Assembly (NCBI RefSeq): GCF_021018805.1
Contig: NW_026960607.1
Span: 126,501-190,500 of the forward strand
Reading direction: 5' to 3'
Length of the DNA stretch: 64,000 nt
From: Prinia subflava
Taxonomy: Eukaryota; Chordata; Aves; Passeriformes; Cisticolidae
Below the pieces are notes generated by a model that worked only from the letters and a program-made list of their open reading frames with translations, was not told the origin of the DNA and searched no databases. Position 1 is the stretch's first letter. Each line of letters opens with the position of its first letter. This document shows, piece after piece, positions 13,411-26,500 of this stretch. The position numbers and the translations under genes are program-made.

Positions 13411-13637
13411 CCTATATTTGGACTACCACCCACCATACCATAGGGGCTTCACTTGCTTGGCCTGCTTTATTGCAGCACACGTCTCATAGTCATGGATAAC
13501 CTGAGAAATACTGTCCATGGTTAGATCCACCCCTCGGTCTCGTGCCCACTTATAGGTGGCATCTTTGCCCTGAATACCTGAGGCGTCATGGGCCCATCGA
13601 GCTAGGAACAACTCTCCCTTATGTTGCCAGTCTAAGT

Positions 13638-14414
13638 CTATCTTTGCAATTGTATCTTGGCAGCTTGATCTACTTGCTCATTGTGTCGGTGTTCCTCATT
13701 AGCCCGACTCATGGGGACGTGAGCATCTACGTGGCAGACTTTTACAGGTAGCTTCTCTACCCGAGCGGCAATGTCTTTCCACTCATCAGCAGCCCAGATT
13801 GGTTTTCCCCCACGGTGCCAGTTGGCCTTTTTCCACCTTTCCAGCCAACCCCACAGAGCATTGGCCACCATCCATGAATCAGTGTAGAGGTAGAGCTTTG
13901 GCCACTTCTCTCCCTCAGCAATGTCCAGGGCCAGTTGAATAGCCTTGAGTTCTGCAAGTTGACTCGATCCACCTTCTCCTTCAGTGACTCGTGCAACCTG
14001 TCGTGTGGGGCTCCATACGGCTCCTTTCCACTTCCGGTTCATCCCTATGATGTGACAGAAACTGTCAGTGAAAAGAGCGTAGTGTGTCTCTTCTGCTTGC
14101 AGCTGATTATACAGTGGAGCTTCTTCAGCATGTGTCACTTGCTCTTGTTCGTCTTTATTGGTGAGATCAAAGTTTTCACCTTCCGGCCAGTTGGTAATTA
14201 CTTCTAAAATCCCAGGGCAATTCGGGTTTCCAATACGGGCGCGCTGAGTGATGAGGGCAGTCCATTTGCTCCATGTGGCGTCGGTGGCGTGGTGGGTAGA
14301 GGGAACCTTTCCTTTGAACATCCACTCCAGCACTGGTAGTTGGGGTGCCAGGAGGAGTTGTGCTTCTGTGCTAATCACCTCCGAGGCGGCTTGAACTCCT
14401 TCATAGTCAGCCAA
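13638..14414 (-). pseudogene. pol: ERVL RNase H domain
   Basis: This 258-codon open stretch is the longest surviving piece of this pol. It shows the RNase H pattern: ALFTDSF (first Asp), SSQLAELKAIQLAL (Glu), LYTDSWMVANAL (second Asp) and a C-terminal DAHVP. The enzyme removes the RNA strand of the cDNA hybrid. It lies directly upstream of the integrase zinc region, in the expected pol order. It reads without stops but is cut off from RT by stops near 14420-14520. Confidence 0.85.
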
Positions 14415-14522
14415 GATTTCCTTCTCTGTGGGAGTGCAGTTGGCTTCAGACCCTCTGTAACTTCACCTCCATAATCTCAGTGGTCGGCCTCGAGTCTCAC
14501 CAGGCACCTTCTGCCAAAGGCT

Positions 14523-15480
14523 CTAGGACAGACCGTGGTTCCCAGCTGCAGAGTAGAGCACATTCTTCACCCTTGGTCCTGTCCTGACGGGGCCAAGGGC
14601 TACCACATGAGCGATCTCTTGCTTGATCTGGGCAAAGGCTTGTTGCTGTTCAGGGCCCCAGTGGAAAACATTCTTCTTGCGAGTAACCAGGTAGAGAGGG
14701 CTCACAATCTGGCTGTACTCAGGAATGTGCATTCTCCAAAAGCCTATGGTGTCTAGGAAAGCTTGCGTTTCCTTCTTGCTGGTCGGTGGAGACATTGTAG
14801 TGATCTTATTGATGACCTCAGTGGGAATCTGACGCCGCCCATCTTCTTACTTTACTCCCAGGAACTGGATCTCCTTGGCAGGTCCTTTGGCTTTGCTCTT
14901 CTTGATGGCAAAACCGCCTTCCAGGAGAATCTGGATGATGTCTCATTTCTGAAACGCTTCACTTGCCATATTCGTCCACACGATGTCAGCAAGGTACTGT
15001 AGATGTTCCGGAGCCTCACCTTTTTCCATTGCAGCCTGGATCAGTCCATGGCAGATGGTGGGACTGTGCTTCCACCCCTGGGGCAATTGGTTCCAGGTGT
15101 ACTGCATGCCCCTCCAGGTGAAAGCAAACTGAGGCCTGCACTCTGCAGCCAGAGGAATGGAGAAAAATGCATTAGCGATGTCGATTGTGGAGTACCACTT
15201 CGCTGCCTTGGACTCTAGCTCGTTCTGGAGTTCCAGCATGTCTGGCACAGCAGCGCTCAGCAGTGGAGTCACTTCATTCAAGCCACGATAGTCCACAGTC
15301 AGTCTCCATTCTCTGTCAGACTTGCGCACAGGCCAAATGGGGCTGTTGAAGGGTGATTGGGTTTTGCTGACTACCCCTTGGCTCTCCAGCTCTTGGATCA
15401 TCTTGTAGATGGGGATCACGGCATCTCAATTCGTCCGATACTGCTGGCAATGCACTGTTGAGGTGGCAACAGGTACTCGT
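14523..15480 (-). pseudogene. pol: ERVL reverse transcriptase
   Basis: 15419-14943 holds fingers and palm: VVSKTQSPFNSPIWPVRKS, WRLTVDYRGLNEVTP, STIDIANAFFSI (first catalytic Asp) and LPQGWKHSPTICHGL. The catalytic YxDD box is altered: the sequence at about 14970-15000 reads QYLADIVWTN, so the first Asp of the pair is Ala and the block is one residue short. A stop follows at once. The thumb and connection resume at 14795-14523 (HWGPEQQQAFAQIKQ). Dead by both substitution and stops. Confidence 0.85.
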
Positions 15481-15482
15481 TG

Positions 15483-15860
15483 CTATTCTACCTTCAGGAG
15501 TCCTACTGCAGATGGGTTCTCTGACAGTCCAGTCAAGGTGTTCAATTTCTTAATGCGCTCTGCCTCCACGGCAGCTATCCCAAAAGCCCACCTGAGTCCC
15601 TTAGGGTCTTTGTAGTAGCCATTCCTGAGAAAGCCTATGCCCAGAATACATGGAGCCTTTGGGCCAGTCGCAGTCGGATGTTTCTGCCACTCCTTCCCAG
15701 TCAGGTTCATCTTGTGATCCCCCCGTCACCCTGGCATTGGAAATAGGTTCTGCCCCCACCTGTCCCAATGGCATTAGGGTACAATGAGAACCGGTATCAA
15801 CCAAAGCTTTATATTTCTGTGGCTCTGATGTGCCAGGCCATTGGATCTACACAGCCCAAA
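15483..15860 (-). pseudogene. pro: ERVL aspartic protease
   Basis: The active-site motif VDTGSHCTLMPLG begins at 15804 on the minus strand. Downstream in another frame (15710-15483) comes a glycine-containing segment ILGIGFLRNGYY leading into RT. At least one frameshift and one in-frame stop upstream of the active site break it. Protease would mature Gag and Pol. Confidence 0.75.
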
Positions 15861-15906
15861 AGACCCGGTTTTCCCATGCCTCTTCCTGGCTAGAGGCAGG
15901 GCCCCT

Positions 15907-17693
15907 CTAGCACTGGTTACTACTCCCTTCCTGTGCATACATAGTAGAGCTTCCTTCAAGGGGATCCGACACAGCATCCTCACTTCTGTAATAGCTGGTG
16001 GCTTGGTCATGGGAGGCTGAGGCTACTTTCATTCTAGTGGAACCCCCTCGATTAGTGTTTCTTTCCTTAAGCTCATGCACCTGTGCTGCTAGAACAGAAG
16101 TGGGTTTCTCATGCCACACACTCATGTCTTCCCCATGGTCATGCAGGAAAAACCACAGGTCAACTTGTGGAGTGTACCCTCTCTCTCTAGCTGGGGGACA
16201 TTGGGCTCTGATTTTGGGGCCTGTGACTTGCACCAGTGCCACATGGGAACTGTTCCTCTTCATCTCCTCTTTCATCTCCCTCATCTGCTCTTTAAATTCC
16301 TTAACCACAGCAGAGACCTGAGCCAGCATCAGACCATTGATCATACTCTCATAATTTCTGAGCTTGGTGGCTACAGAACCCACTGTCTCTCGGTTATCTT
16401 CAGCATTAATTGTTGTAATGAATGTGGTGTATTGAGATGGTCCTAGGGTTGCCAGATTCCACAACTTTTGCCCTGTGCATCTAACCTTGTCGGGGTCATT
16501 ATCATGCTTTGCGCTCCTCCCCAAAAGAACCTCTAATACCACTACTTCCCTCAGCGGTTGAATCCCTTCCTCAAGAGTCTTCCAGTGCATTCTATGGTGG
16601 TGTTCCTGCATTCTTTCTCTGTGGATAAACCTCTCCCCTTACACTCATCAAAAGCTGCTCCCAAAGGGAAAGGGGCCCTGGCTCCCTTACAAATACCTGA
16701 TTCACACCTGAGTCCTGGGTCAAGGGTCCCAAATTCCTTGCCTCACCACTGTCTAGTTGCACCCCTGTACCCATAAGGTCCCAAACCCGAAGTAACCAGG
16801 CTGTATAAGGCTCACGTCCCCATCTGGCAATATCTTTTTGCAGATTACGGAGACTTTCATACGACAGGGACTCAGTGATTGATGATCTTAACCTGAGGCT
16901 CCCATGTGGGTTATGAGGGCCCTCCTTTCTTATCCTTTTTACCTAGGTTTGCCGATTTCACCTTAGACTTCTTTGTTTCCACAGGGGTGACTGCTGCTGG
17001 CTGTGACTGCCCCTGTGGTTCACCTGGAACCTGGATGGTTGTAACGCCTGTGGGTTCCACTGCTGCACCATCAGACTCTCCTTTGTAAGGAGAGGGGGAG
17101 GGTTTCCCATCAGCTGGGGCTAATGGGGCTACCACAGAGGAAATGTACTCCCTCAGCATCTGGCCCATCTCACCTATCTCCTTCACCCAGTCTGCGTGGT
17201 TTATCTCCGAGGTAGGCTGTGGGGCAATGTCAAGCTCTGGGGCAGTATCCTTATTCTCTGGGGTAGGTATCAGGGTGGTTATCCAGGTCAATCTCCTCTT
17301 ATCTCTGAATGCTAAACAGAACAGGCATACCAGCAACACCAGCCACTGTATGATATCATTAGCATTTAGAGAAGATTTAAACCCTTCAAGCACTGGTGGA
17401 GTAGACCCAAAGAGCTGAACGAAGGGTTGGGAAAAAATTTCCCCTGGTGTCATTTCCTCACAGTAGGTACCATTGTTAAAGTAACCCCAAAAACACACAG
17501 TTAGGGTGTGATAGCTCTGAATCCATGTGCCTGCCTTCCAGAGGAAGTTAAAAATCCATGAATTCCTCATCTTATTAACCCATAAAATAAACTGGATAAC
17601 AGCCACAGTAGCCTTATAGTTATAAGGCCCATGTTTAGATAAGGGCCTGCAAACGGCAGAAACATAGCTACAACCACATGCCACCCAAACCAA
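15907..17693 (-). pseudogene. gag: ERVL gag, frameshifted
   Basis: The first ORF (17693-16911, 260 codons) starts about 100 nt after the PBS. It has a hydrophobic run IIQWLVLLVCLFCLAF at residues 114-129 followed by RDKRR, then a Pro/Ser and Lys-rich C-terminus. The frame then changes. Capsid-like sequence (SLSYESLRNLQKDIARWG, TAWLLRVWDLMGTG) lies at about 16590-16890, and a further ORF (16611-15907) with a charged helical stretch (KEFKEQMREMKEEMKR) leads to protease. I assign gag from position and length rather than a decisive motif; no CCHC zinc knuckle was found. Confidence 0.7.
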
Positions 17694-17798
17694 GGTAAGC
17701 TAGACCACATGATGCTGTCCAACAAGGCCTCTATATCTAGTACACAAAAACCTAAGCACCCAAAAACTGTTATTCATTTCCCTCAGTGCCCCCAGGAC

Positions 17799-17813
17799 GC
17801 ACATTGGGCACCA
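17799..17813 (-). promoter_or_regulatory. Primer binding site, tRNA-Lys-like
   Basis: Five nucleotides inside the 5' LTR the minus strand reads TGGTGCCCAATGTGC. It resembles the Lys1,2 PBS with C-to-T changes at two CpG positions. The assignment rests on that resemblance. Confidence 0.6.
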
Positions 17814-17818
17814 AATTC

Positions 17819-18486
17819 TGTCTTGGTTTGGAAAGACAGGTCTCTGTCAGGGGAAACTGGAGTTTCCTTTGGAATGGAGAATGTAAAAACCCCCTCCCTC
17901 CAAATTATTACAATTTTGCAATTAGGAGCTTTCAGACAAAAATATGGCAATAGGAATAACAGTTGTTTACTGGGAATATTAAAAAAATACAAATGCAGTA
18001 GTACAAAAAACAAATAAGCAAACAAACAAAAGTCCTAGAGAACCCTGACAGAGTAAGAGATATGACCTTACACCCTGTTGTCAGGGTTGGAAGCAATCCA
18101 AAGAAGACTTCCTGGAGTAACAGATGTTGTTCTGTGAAGTAGAGATGATACTGTAGAGAAAAAAAAAAAAAAAAAAAAGGGTCTAGTGCTGGCGAGATGG
18201 GTCCAGTCTTCCTCCAAGAATTCAGTAGAAAACCGGCTGCATTAGTGTTTGCGATTGCAGGTTTTATGCTGGTGGAAAGGCTTTGGCTCCTCCCACTGAG
18301 TGGAGCATCTCACAATAGAATGAAGTAATGGTGTCAGTCATGTGAGAGGCCTTAAATGGCCCATTCACAGGTGATGTCCCTCGGAGGAAAATGGGTGCAA
18401 GAGGATGGAAGAACAATATCTCCCAACCGACTTCAACAGATGAAAATAGAATGCACATTTTTGTTTACATTTTTCAACCCAAAACA
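17819..18486 (-). mobile_element. 5' LTR of the ERVL provirus
   Basis: Minus-strand start TGTTTTGGGTTGAAAAATG at 18486 and end CAAACCAAGACA at 17819. Its outer half (18185-18486) is shared with the 3' LTR. The inner half contains an A-tract at 18161-18178 on the + strand and is reduced in the 3' copy. Confidence 0.8.
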
Positions 18487-21400
18487 GGAAGTCTGTGTTT
18501 ATCTTGAGGAAGATAGTAGAGCTGAGCTGTTTTCTAGATTTTCATGGCCCTGATGAAGTAATATTTTGCCAATGTATTTACAGTTTTTGTCTTACAAAGC
18601 GTTATTATCTATATATGTATGTAGACATATATCTCCGTAACTAGACACTCTATAAGGAATCCAAATAGCATGTGAAAAGCTAAAAATGCTTCTGGAGAAT
18701 ATACATCTTACTATACCAGTAAGTATCTGACAGAGATAAGAGTTTTATATTATTATTTTTATGGGGTTTTTTTTACTTCACTTTCACAGCCAGCAGGTTT
18801 AAAAGACAAAATTTTAGTTAAAGCACAAAATATGCAGACTTCCACATAGAGAGTAGTGTGATAAACACAAAATGCTTTCAAACTATCATAGTTTTGCCCA
18901 GTTTAAAAAAAGGACACACTTCATAGCTGTAGAGCAGCACATGGCTAGATGGAAAAAAAATTCCACCAAGTATTTTATCAGCTGTCTGCCATTCTCTGTA
19001 TGTGAGCCAATAAAAATGGAGAATTTTATAGAGAAACAATAATTTCCTCTATATCAACTCTTTCAAGCTCTATTACATCAAACCCCAAATGCGCTCACAG
19101 AAACAAAACACCCTTTTCAATGTTTTCCCAAGATATGATGCAGCCATTCCATCTAACATTTGAATCCCACTATTTTAACCAAACATGCTCATAATTGAGG
19201 AGGCAGAGGTCTAAACTGAAGATAGCACAGCTATGCAGAAGGACTACAAGCTTTGTAAGGCTTTACATAATTTGTTTCTTTGTTTTACATATTGGGGTTC
19301 AACATAGTGAGCCATCTTGGATGTGCTGTAACACAGCTCTAAAAGGTAATGGCAGGAAGAGTACAATTTTATTGAGCAGCTCTTGCTACACAGGGGTGGG
19401 ATGTGAAAAGCTTTTCAACACAGGAAGCCATAGTCACTCCCTTGACCAGAGACAACACTTCCAACCAAATTAAATACAAATTAGCTGACTAGAAGAGCAC
19501 CTGCATATTCCCAGAACCATTAGGCTATTGGTCTGTGGGACGTGACCATGTGAACCAAAATGGAAGTCAAATAATTTTTGATGACCTCGGAAGGCATTAG
19601 AGCTGGCCTGCAATCATTTATGCCTTTACTACAAAGCTTTGCTGATGTGCTGAATTTAAATAATCTCCCATTTTGCAGTTGGCTGAGATGGATAAGAGGC
19701 TGTTTCTTTGATTTTGGTCTCAGCTGGATACAATAAATAAATCCATTCTTTATTAATATATATATTTTGTCCACACAAAACTGCACTAAGTCTGCAGGCA
19801 CTCAAAGGCCTCTGAAACCCTATTTCAGGAGTTTGGTGGAAGACAAAGCCTGTGCTGACTGAAGCTGACTAAAGCCGTGGAAACCATGAAAACCATGAAA
19901 TGACCCAGGCCAGTGCCACGCAAATGTTATCTCACCTGAAAAACCTGATTCAGCTCTTCTTGTTCTAACTTCTTACCACCAAACTACACATCAGGAAACA
20001 GCCCCAAACCCTGACTGGGTCCTGGAACTTCATGTCAGTAACTGCTTGACAGCCAAGGTGGTGAGAAGTCACACTATATCTTAATAGAAGCGTATTTAGG
20101 AAACACTGCTCCTAGGCTCAAGAATTTACACTTGTTTTGATTAACCAAAGAGAAAACCCTCAGTCAGCATTCTTTCTTTAGAGCCCATAGAGGCAAGGAC
20201 ACAACATTTTTTACAATATTTGTGGTCAAATATCTATCTCCATCAGAAAAAACCCTCAAACCTGGGAAAATATGCAGTTGGAAAATATGTCCTTCTTTGC
20301 CTTTTGATCAAAAGCTTTTAATGCAGCTGAATCAGGCACCAATAAGTGAACGCTGATCATACCAGGAGAAAGAAAACAGCTGTTCACCAATATGAACAGG
20401 TCTGCTGTATCACCTTATTTAATGATCCGCTGCTTTTGCACTTGATATTTACCTCTTTGAACCTGACTCCCATCCCCCAGTGCTACATCTTCCTTTCTTC
20501 TTCTTGCAGACTCAATATACATGATAAATCAAAGAAAAGTTTTCTATTTGTCTGCAGCTGACATTTCTGTATAACATAAAATGAAATAAACCAAGGGACT
20601 ATACAAGGTCCCACAATTAAGATTCCAGAAGTATATAAGCAGAGTACATAGTTTTCTCAAAGGTACCTAGCCTGACACTGGGGACAGAGGGATGAAGCCA
20701 TATCACTGAACCCCTGATCTGTCTTTAAAAAGGTCTCCAGTGAGGTGATTTTAAGAGGTGCTGGCTCTGTTTTAGCTTGACTTTGAGCCTCTATTTCATG
20801 GTGAAATAGGAGCACTGGCAGCCTCAGTGTTGTCTCTGCACTGATCATTGTAGGTAACTGCAGTGCCACTGGCAGGAGAGGGCTAACAGTGGGAGTGAGA
20901 GGAGCTGTGCGTGAGAAGACGAGGAGATGCTCCAAACACTGGGCTTGGGTGTTGCTTTCTCTTCCCTTTGTTAAATTGAGCCAGATTTAGACACACGGTG
21001 TTCTGAAGGAAAAAAGTTACAAAACCAACAAAGTAGATATGAAAGGAGTTTCATTTCTAGAACATTTCAAGAAAAAAGTTGAAATGAAATATGCTGGCTT
21101 TTCAAATGTTTCCTTCATGTTTTTGAATGAAAATGTTGCTAGGAATTTAACCTAAAGTCTCAGATGGTTTCAGTCAATCCAAACCTGTATTTCAGGGAAT
21201 AGAGATACCTAACATATGTCAGTGCAAGGATGCTGACCATTTTTCCCAACAGAATACTGGAGCTCTCATATGTCGCCAAGAGCTTAGAGTATAACACATT
21301 TCTTTTTGTTTTTAGCAATTTCCTTTAGTGCTCAGTGAATTACCCTGTCACACATTCAACAACTTGTTTTCATATTGCTACAAGCAATTCTGCCAGATGA

Positions 21401-22354
21401 AATTAATGTAGTAAAGTGTATTCTCAGTTTTTATTAAGCTCTCTTGGCTGAGGAAATATCAATATTTAGTAGGAAGATGGGGGAGGGAATGTAAGCACAA
21501 AGGTTCCACTTTTCTCTCTTGTATCTAAAAAAAATTTTAAAATAAAATATTTAGTTTCATGAACGACAGATCAATTCAGATGACTGGCCACATTCTGCTG
21601 AGTACCAGTTGCAATCACAAGAATTCCAGGTTTCTTATGCTTTGTAGTTAACAGACCTGGCACAGGCAGTACTATAAAAAGAAGCAAATAACCTGAAAGA
21701 AATGTAAAGGCCACAAATAATGACGTTTAATGACGTGACTTTGGAGATGCCTATGTGAACAAAGTAATTAAAACCCAGGCAGTAGGGAGAACAGGAAGAA
21801 AACTGAGAAGCAGTAATTAATTTAAAATATTATGATGCTTCTCACTGCAAATTCTGTAATTTTCACAACCCAGCAGAAGCTTGAAGTAGTGCCTTGCACC
21901 TTCAGGACGCTGATCTCTGCAGGATATAGACACCAACCCAATAAAGTATATATATATAGATGAATAAAAGAAACAATTGTTTCTACTTCAGCATGATGGT
22001 GTGATGGTGAACTTTGATGGCATCCTAGTAAAACACACAACATTTATTGCTGTGATAAACTGCTCTTGAGGGAGTGATTTCCCTGCCCTCCCAGCTGGAG
22101 CTGTCGTACTGCAATGACAGAGTGGGTAAGGAAGGGACGGAACAATAGAGAAGTCAAGGAGCTGGAGCCTGACCTTAACAGAGTGGGTGGTATTTGCTGC
22201 AGTCCAGAAAAGCAAATAACTCACTCAAAGGTGATGGATTTTATTGGGCAGTGGAAATAACAAAGCTGAGAAATAAAGTGGAGCAAACATGGTATGAAAG
22301 CATATTAAAGTAATTGAAGGAGGGGATTTACTTTTCAATAGATTCAGCTATTCA

Positions 22355-22467
22355 GGGGAGAGAAAGAGGAAAAAGCAAAAGAGGGGTGAGGGAACAGAGG
22401 AAAGAGGAACAGAAAAGAAAAAAGAGAAGAATAAAAAAGGGGGGAAAAGGAAAAAAGAAAAAAAACC
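22355..22467 (+). repeat. Long polypurine tract
   Basis: About 110 bases almost free of pyrimidines on the + strand (GAGAAAGAGG and GGGGAAAAGG-type runs). A homopurine-homopyrimidine tract of this length can form triplex DNA; no function is claimed. Confidence 0.8.
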
Positions 22468-23521
22468 AAGGCTCACAACTGCAAGGTGTTCTTGATTAAA
22501 TGCATCATTCAGTGACATGTCCAAAACACATCAACCCACTTCATGGAACACCTTGCCTGACAGCAAGGGTGTAATTGAGTAGTTAGTACTGGAAAATTTG
22601 TTTCTGTTTTCCCTTTTTGAGACTAGGGACTGCAGGGACCTATGGCCTACATTCTTCATGGTCTCTATCTCAGTCAAGAACATGCAGGAGCAAACCCAGG
22701 TTTCAAAAGCAGAGGGAAAATTTTTAAACTTTTTTTTGCATGAGTGTGTGTAGAGCAACTACCTGCCCGTTTTACTCATTCTTTCCCATTGCCCTCTTTT
22801 CCTGAGTATGAGAAAGGCCAGGGTTCTACTCACTGATCTAAAAAATTAACAGTTGCTGTGGAACTAGTGACTTTAATCCAGTTGCATTTGCTGCGTGCAG
22901 ACAAAACATGATATGGGTTGCAATATGTATGCTGGGAACTTGAAAAGGTGTCAGTTTTACAAAGCTGAAATAATTCAGTGACTTGACTGACTAAAGAGTG
23001 GTATTGTTCAAGGATATTCTATTTGCTTAGCAAAATATCACAGACTGATAGGAAAAAGTAATATGACTGAAAGGAGACATGGAAGTTCCTATAAGCTATG
23101 GATATGCAAAGAGAATGAAAGAAAAAAATGTAGTGAGGTTACAAATTTATATCTCTCATATAGGATTTAAAAAGGAAGGTAGGAAAATTGATAAAGTATC
23201 CATTGTCTATTCTGCAGGGGCTTTTTTCTAAAATGTGTATAATAAAAGATTCTTTCACTCAGTTTAAGGTACTTTTATGGCTCCTGTTCATATTGCATTA
23301 AAGTGCTTCAAAACAGAAAGGTATTTAATTTTACAATGTACTTTTGAGAAGCAGATGCCTCTTTTGCCTCCATGTTAGAGAGGGGAAACTGCTACAGAAA
23401 TATTCTGAGTCAATGTCAGATGGGATACATATACTGATAAAGCACGATAAATCTGGATATTTTGGGGTGAGAATGTGATTCGCTGGTCACCTTTTCTCCT
23501 AGAATAAAAGCAACTGCCTGT

Positions 23522-23590
23522 TTGAATACTTTATTATTATTGTTGTTGTTGTTATTATTATTAGTACTACTACTACTGCTACTACTATAC
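23522..23590 (+). repeat. Compound trinucleotide repeat
   Basis: Successive blocks of ATT, GTT, ATT and ACT triplets. The apparent Leu-rich ORF over it is a product of the repeat. Confidence 0.9.
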
Positions 23591-26500
23591 AAAGGTGTTG
23601 CTGGAGACTACAGATATCCAAATGTCTTTAGATCAGCAGACAGGAAAGAGATGATGCATAAGACATTGATAGGACTAAGATATATTCAATTCCTAGAGGA
23701 TAAGGACCATGAAGCAGCTGCTGGCCCCTGAAGAGGCTGTGTAGATTCCAGTGCCTTGTGGCATGAATCAAACCTAAAGATGGACTTGACTGAGGAGAAT
23801 TAGAAGTCGTGTTACACACTGTGACTGGCAAATTGTCATCATCCTCAGGCTGTTCTTTACTCAGGGTGATGAAAACCAGGGGCTGTGCAGGTGGTCACTG
23901 AAAGGGTCCTCAGATTAGATGTTTCTAAGCACATTGAAAAGGTGTAATATCTTTCTGTTCTAGACAGAATGGTAGGGCAGGAGAATTACTCATTAAGTCA
24001 CATAATTAATTATAAGGATATGGCCATATACATCTGCTGTATGACAGTGCCATGATTATTATTTTTTTCTTAAAGCAGCGTCTCTTAAAAAACTCAGTGG
24101 CAACCAGCAGCTGTCTCATCTCACATCCTGCTCCTTGGTCTTCTCTTCCTCCCCAGGCTCTGAGGCATTTAGGGAGAACTTAGCCACCAGGATGCTCTGG
24201 AACAGGCTGCAGCACCCCCATCACCAGACTATGCCACTGTTTGTATTCCCAGGGGTGGTTTCCCCTTCCTCAGCAGCAGACCTGGCCCAAATATGCTGTC
24301 TTTAAAGGAGAGAGGGTTAATGTTAGTTGGGGTTGGAGGACACAAAGTTTGGGGAAGCCCAGTGAAAGCCAAGGCAAACACACCTGAGAGGTGCTGCTCC
24401 CCAGGATGCCTAGAGGCTCACAGCAAAACTGCTTCTCACACCTTTGTCTCCATCCTCCTTTTCCCTTACCTGTCAGCTCTGAGAATCTCACTTCTCCGAA
24501 TATTATCCTACCATTTTTATTGCAATTACCCTGCAAGTCAGCAGCAGGCTCCTTGTCCTCCACTCAAAAACAGCATGGTATGAACAACCTCTTCTGGAGA
24601 AGGAAAAAGAGGAGAGATGATCACAACAGCACAAAGACATAGCTGTTCAGTTCTGTGCACATCTAAGATGAGAATGATTTCCAGGTGCAGCAAGACAGCA
24701 ATTTTGTTTGCATCTCTAGATTACATTAATGCATCTTGCACTGCAGAGGCTGTGCTAGCAAGTTGTTCATTAATTTATGCAAACTACAGACACCCACTAG
24801 GCACAGAGATTCTGCAAGACTTTTTCCCCTTTGATCCCAACCCCAAATGGTGTGCTGCAGTACACAACACAGCTCTGTAAACACCATCACTCAAATCAGC
24901 ACTTCTTATGTCCAATTCATATAATTTTCTTTATTTCATATTCTATTTTAAAAATGTATTTGCTTATATATATATATATTTATTTATTTACCACAGTAGC
25001 TTTTATTAATGAATTCTTTAGGTCTTAGAACTCCTGCAGAGCTGATAATTTACTCGAAAAATTATAATGGAAGTATCCCACGGAATGCTTTAAAATCAGT
25101 ATACAATTTTTTAAAAATCTTTTTACACAGTCATACAAAGACTTTGAGTGTGCCAGTTGTTTGAACCAAGCTCTTTTAATCTTTTCATCTGTACCAGAAC
25201 CAAATCTGCACCCAGTCTGAGCTGCACCAATAGCTGTGACTACTTAGTTAAGACATATAATACCGTCTTCTCCAGCAAAAAAGCACTTATCTGTGGAAGA
25301 GAGACATAAATCTCCCCAGAGAGTGAATTTCAAACCTCTGGGCTCCTGGATGGCCTGAACACTTGCTGAAAGCAGACATAAAATAAAGAGCCTGCATTTA
25401 GGAATGGCATGGATTGTGGAGGTGGTTCCTTTTCCCCTCCTTCTCAGCTTGCTCCAGGGATCATTCAGCCTTGGACACACTATCTCGGGGAACTTGTCAT
25501 CTCTCATCTGGGCTGGCAAAGTTGTTCTGGGCTCTGGTCCCTCAGCAGGACCCCCTGGAGCAGAGGGTGCTGCAGGTGAGGTTTCAGTAAGACACAGCCT
25601 CTCTTTCTCAGCCAGCATCCAACCTGCCTTACAGGGGAAGGCTCAGCATGGGGGGGTAGTTTTCCCTTCCTGGTGGAAGGTGGACACATTTCTCTGTCAG
25701 AACTACTACACTGCAGCCAGTTCACTTTTAATATTATTTGTGTGCACATGTTCAGTAGGTCCTTGTGAATGCCACAGTGAGACTGCGATAGAAAGTACAT
25801 ATAAACCAAAATACACAAAATAAGTAATTTTTCATAATTCAATATGACATCCTTCCTTTAATTTAAACCTAATCAGGGAATAAGAAACTAAAAACAGCTG
25901 TAAGCATTCACATTACTTCTCTCCAGGGAAATGTACATAAAGTTAGGATTTTTTTTCACCCAATGGAAATTTTGTGATTTCACACAGCCACTCTTTTTGT
26001 TTAAGCTGCTTCTTTATTACATTTTCTATAACAGAATTTACAGTCTCCACAAAATAAAAAGCAATTCCATGGCATTTTCCTTGCCTTACCTTCTCCCGCT
26101 CAAAACATGAAAAGATTAAACACAGGTGTTTCTAGTAATCTGGCTATCTCAGCCCTAAATTCAACAGGCAGGAAAGATTTTTTTTTAAGTCGGTAAGATG
26201 TGCCTGGAAACTGTGCATGGCCCAGCATTATACACGTTTTCTTTTTCTTTTTTATTTTTTTAACAATTCATACGGTAAATAAGCTTTTAGGAAGCCACAT
26301 CCAAAGGAGTTTTAAAGCTCTCTTCTCCCACATACATCGATCCTGGCCAGCAGTGCAGAATTAAAACGCATAGTGAGCTCAGAAGTGAACACTTCCAAAG
26401 CTTAAAATGTTCCACCAAGCATTCCAGTAGGGAGACGCCGCTGGAGAGCGGGAGGGAATGCGAGCCCTCCCTGCAAAAAGGAACACGGCCCCCAGACCGT

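Larger units (their letters stand above)
11866..13611 (-). pseudogene. pol: ERVL integrase, broken into three parts
   Basis: The part at 13423-13611 carries the N-terminal zinc-binding region (HDYETCAAIKQAK; the His/Cys pattern is visible). At 12700-12870 the core resumes with WQIDYITL (first catalytic Asp) followed by a stop. At 11866-12357 it continues with SDNGTHFKN (second Asp), then GKVERCNG (catalytic Glu), and a C-terminal DNA-binding part ending ENCV. Solo LTRs occupy 12875-13410 and 12365-12695. Integrase would insert the viral DNA into the host genome; this copy cannot be expressed intact. No dUTPase or env follows. Confidence 0.85.
11369..18486 (-). mobile_element. ERVL-like (class III) endogenous provirus, env-less, defective
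   Basis: Read on the minus strand the order is 5' LTR, PBS, gag, protease, RT, RNase H, integrase, PPT, 3' LTR. The RT signature LPQGWKHSP and the absence of any env between the integrase C-terminus (11866) and the PPT (11790) are typical of ERVL. Every coding block has stops or frameshifts. Two solo LTRs (12365-12695 and 12875-13410) interrupt integrase. The 3' LTR is shorter than the 5' one. A target duplication was not found, and the 11369 boundary is the least certain. Confidence 0.85.
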
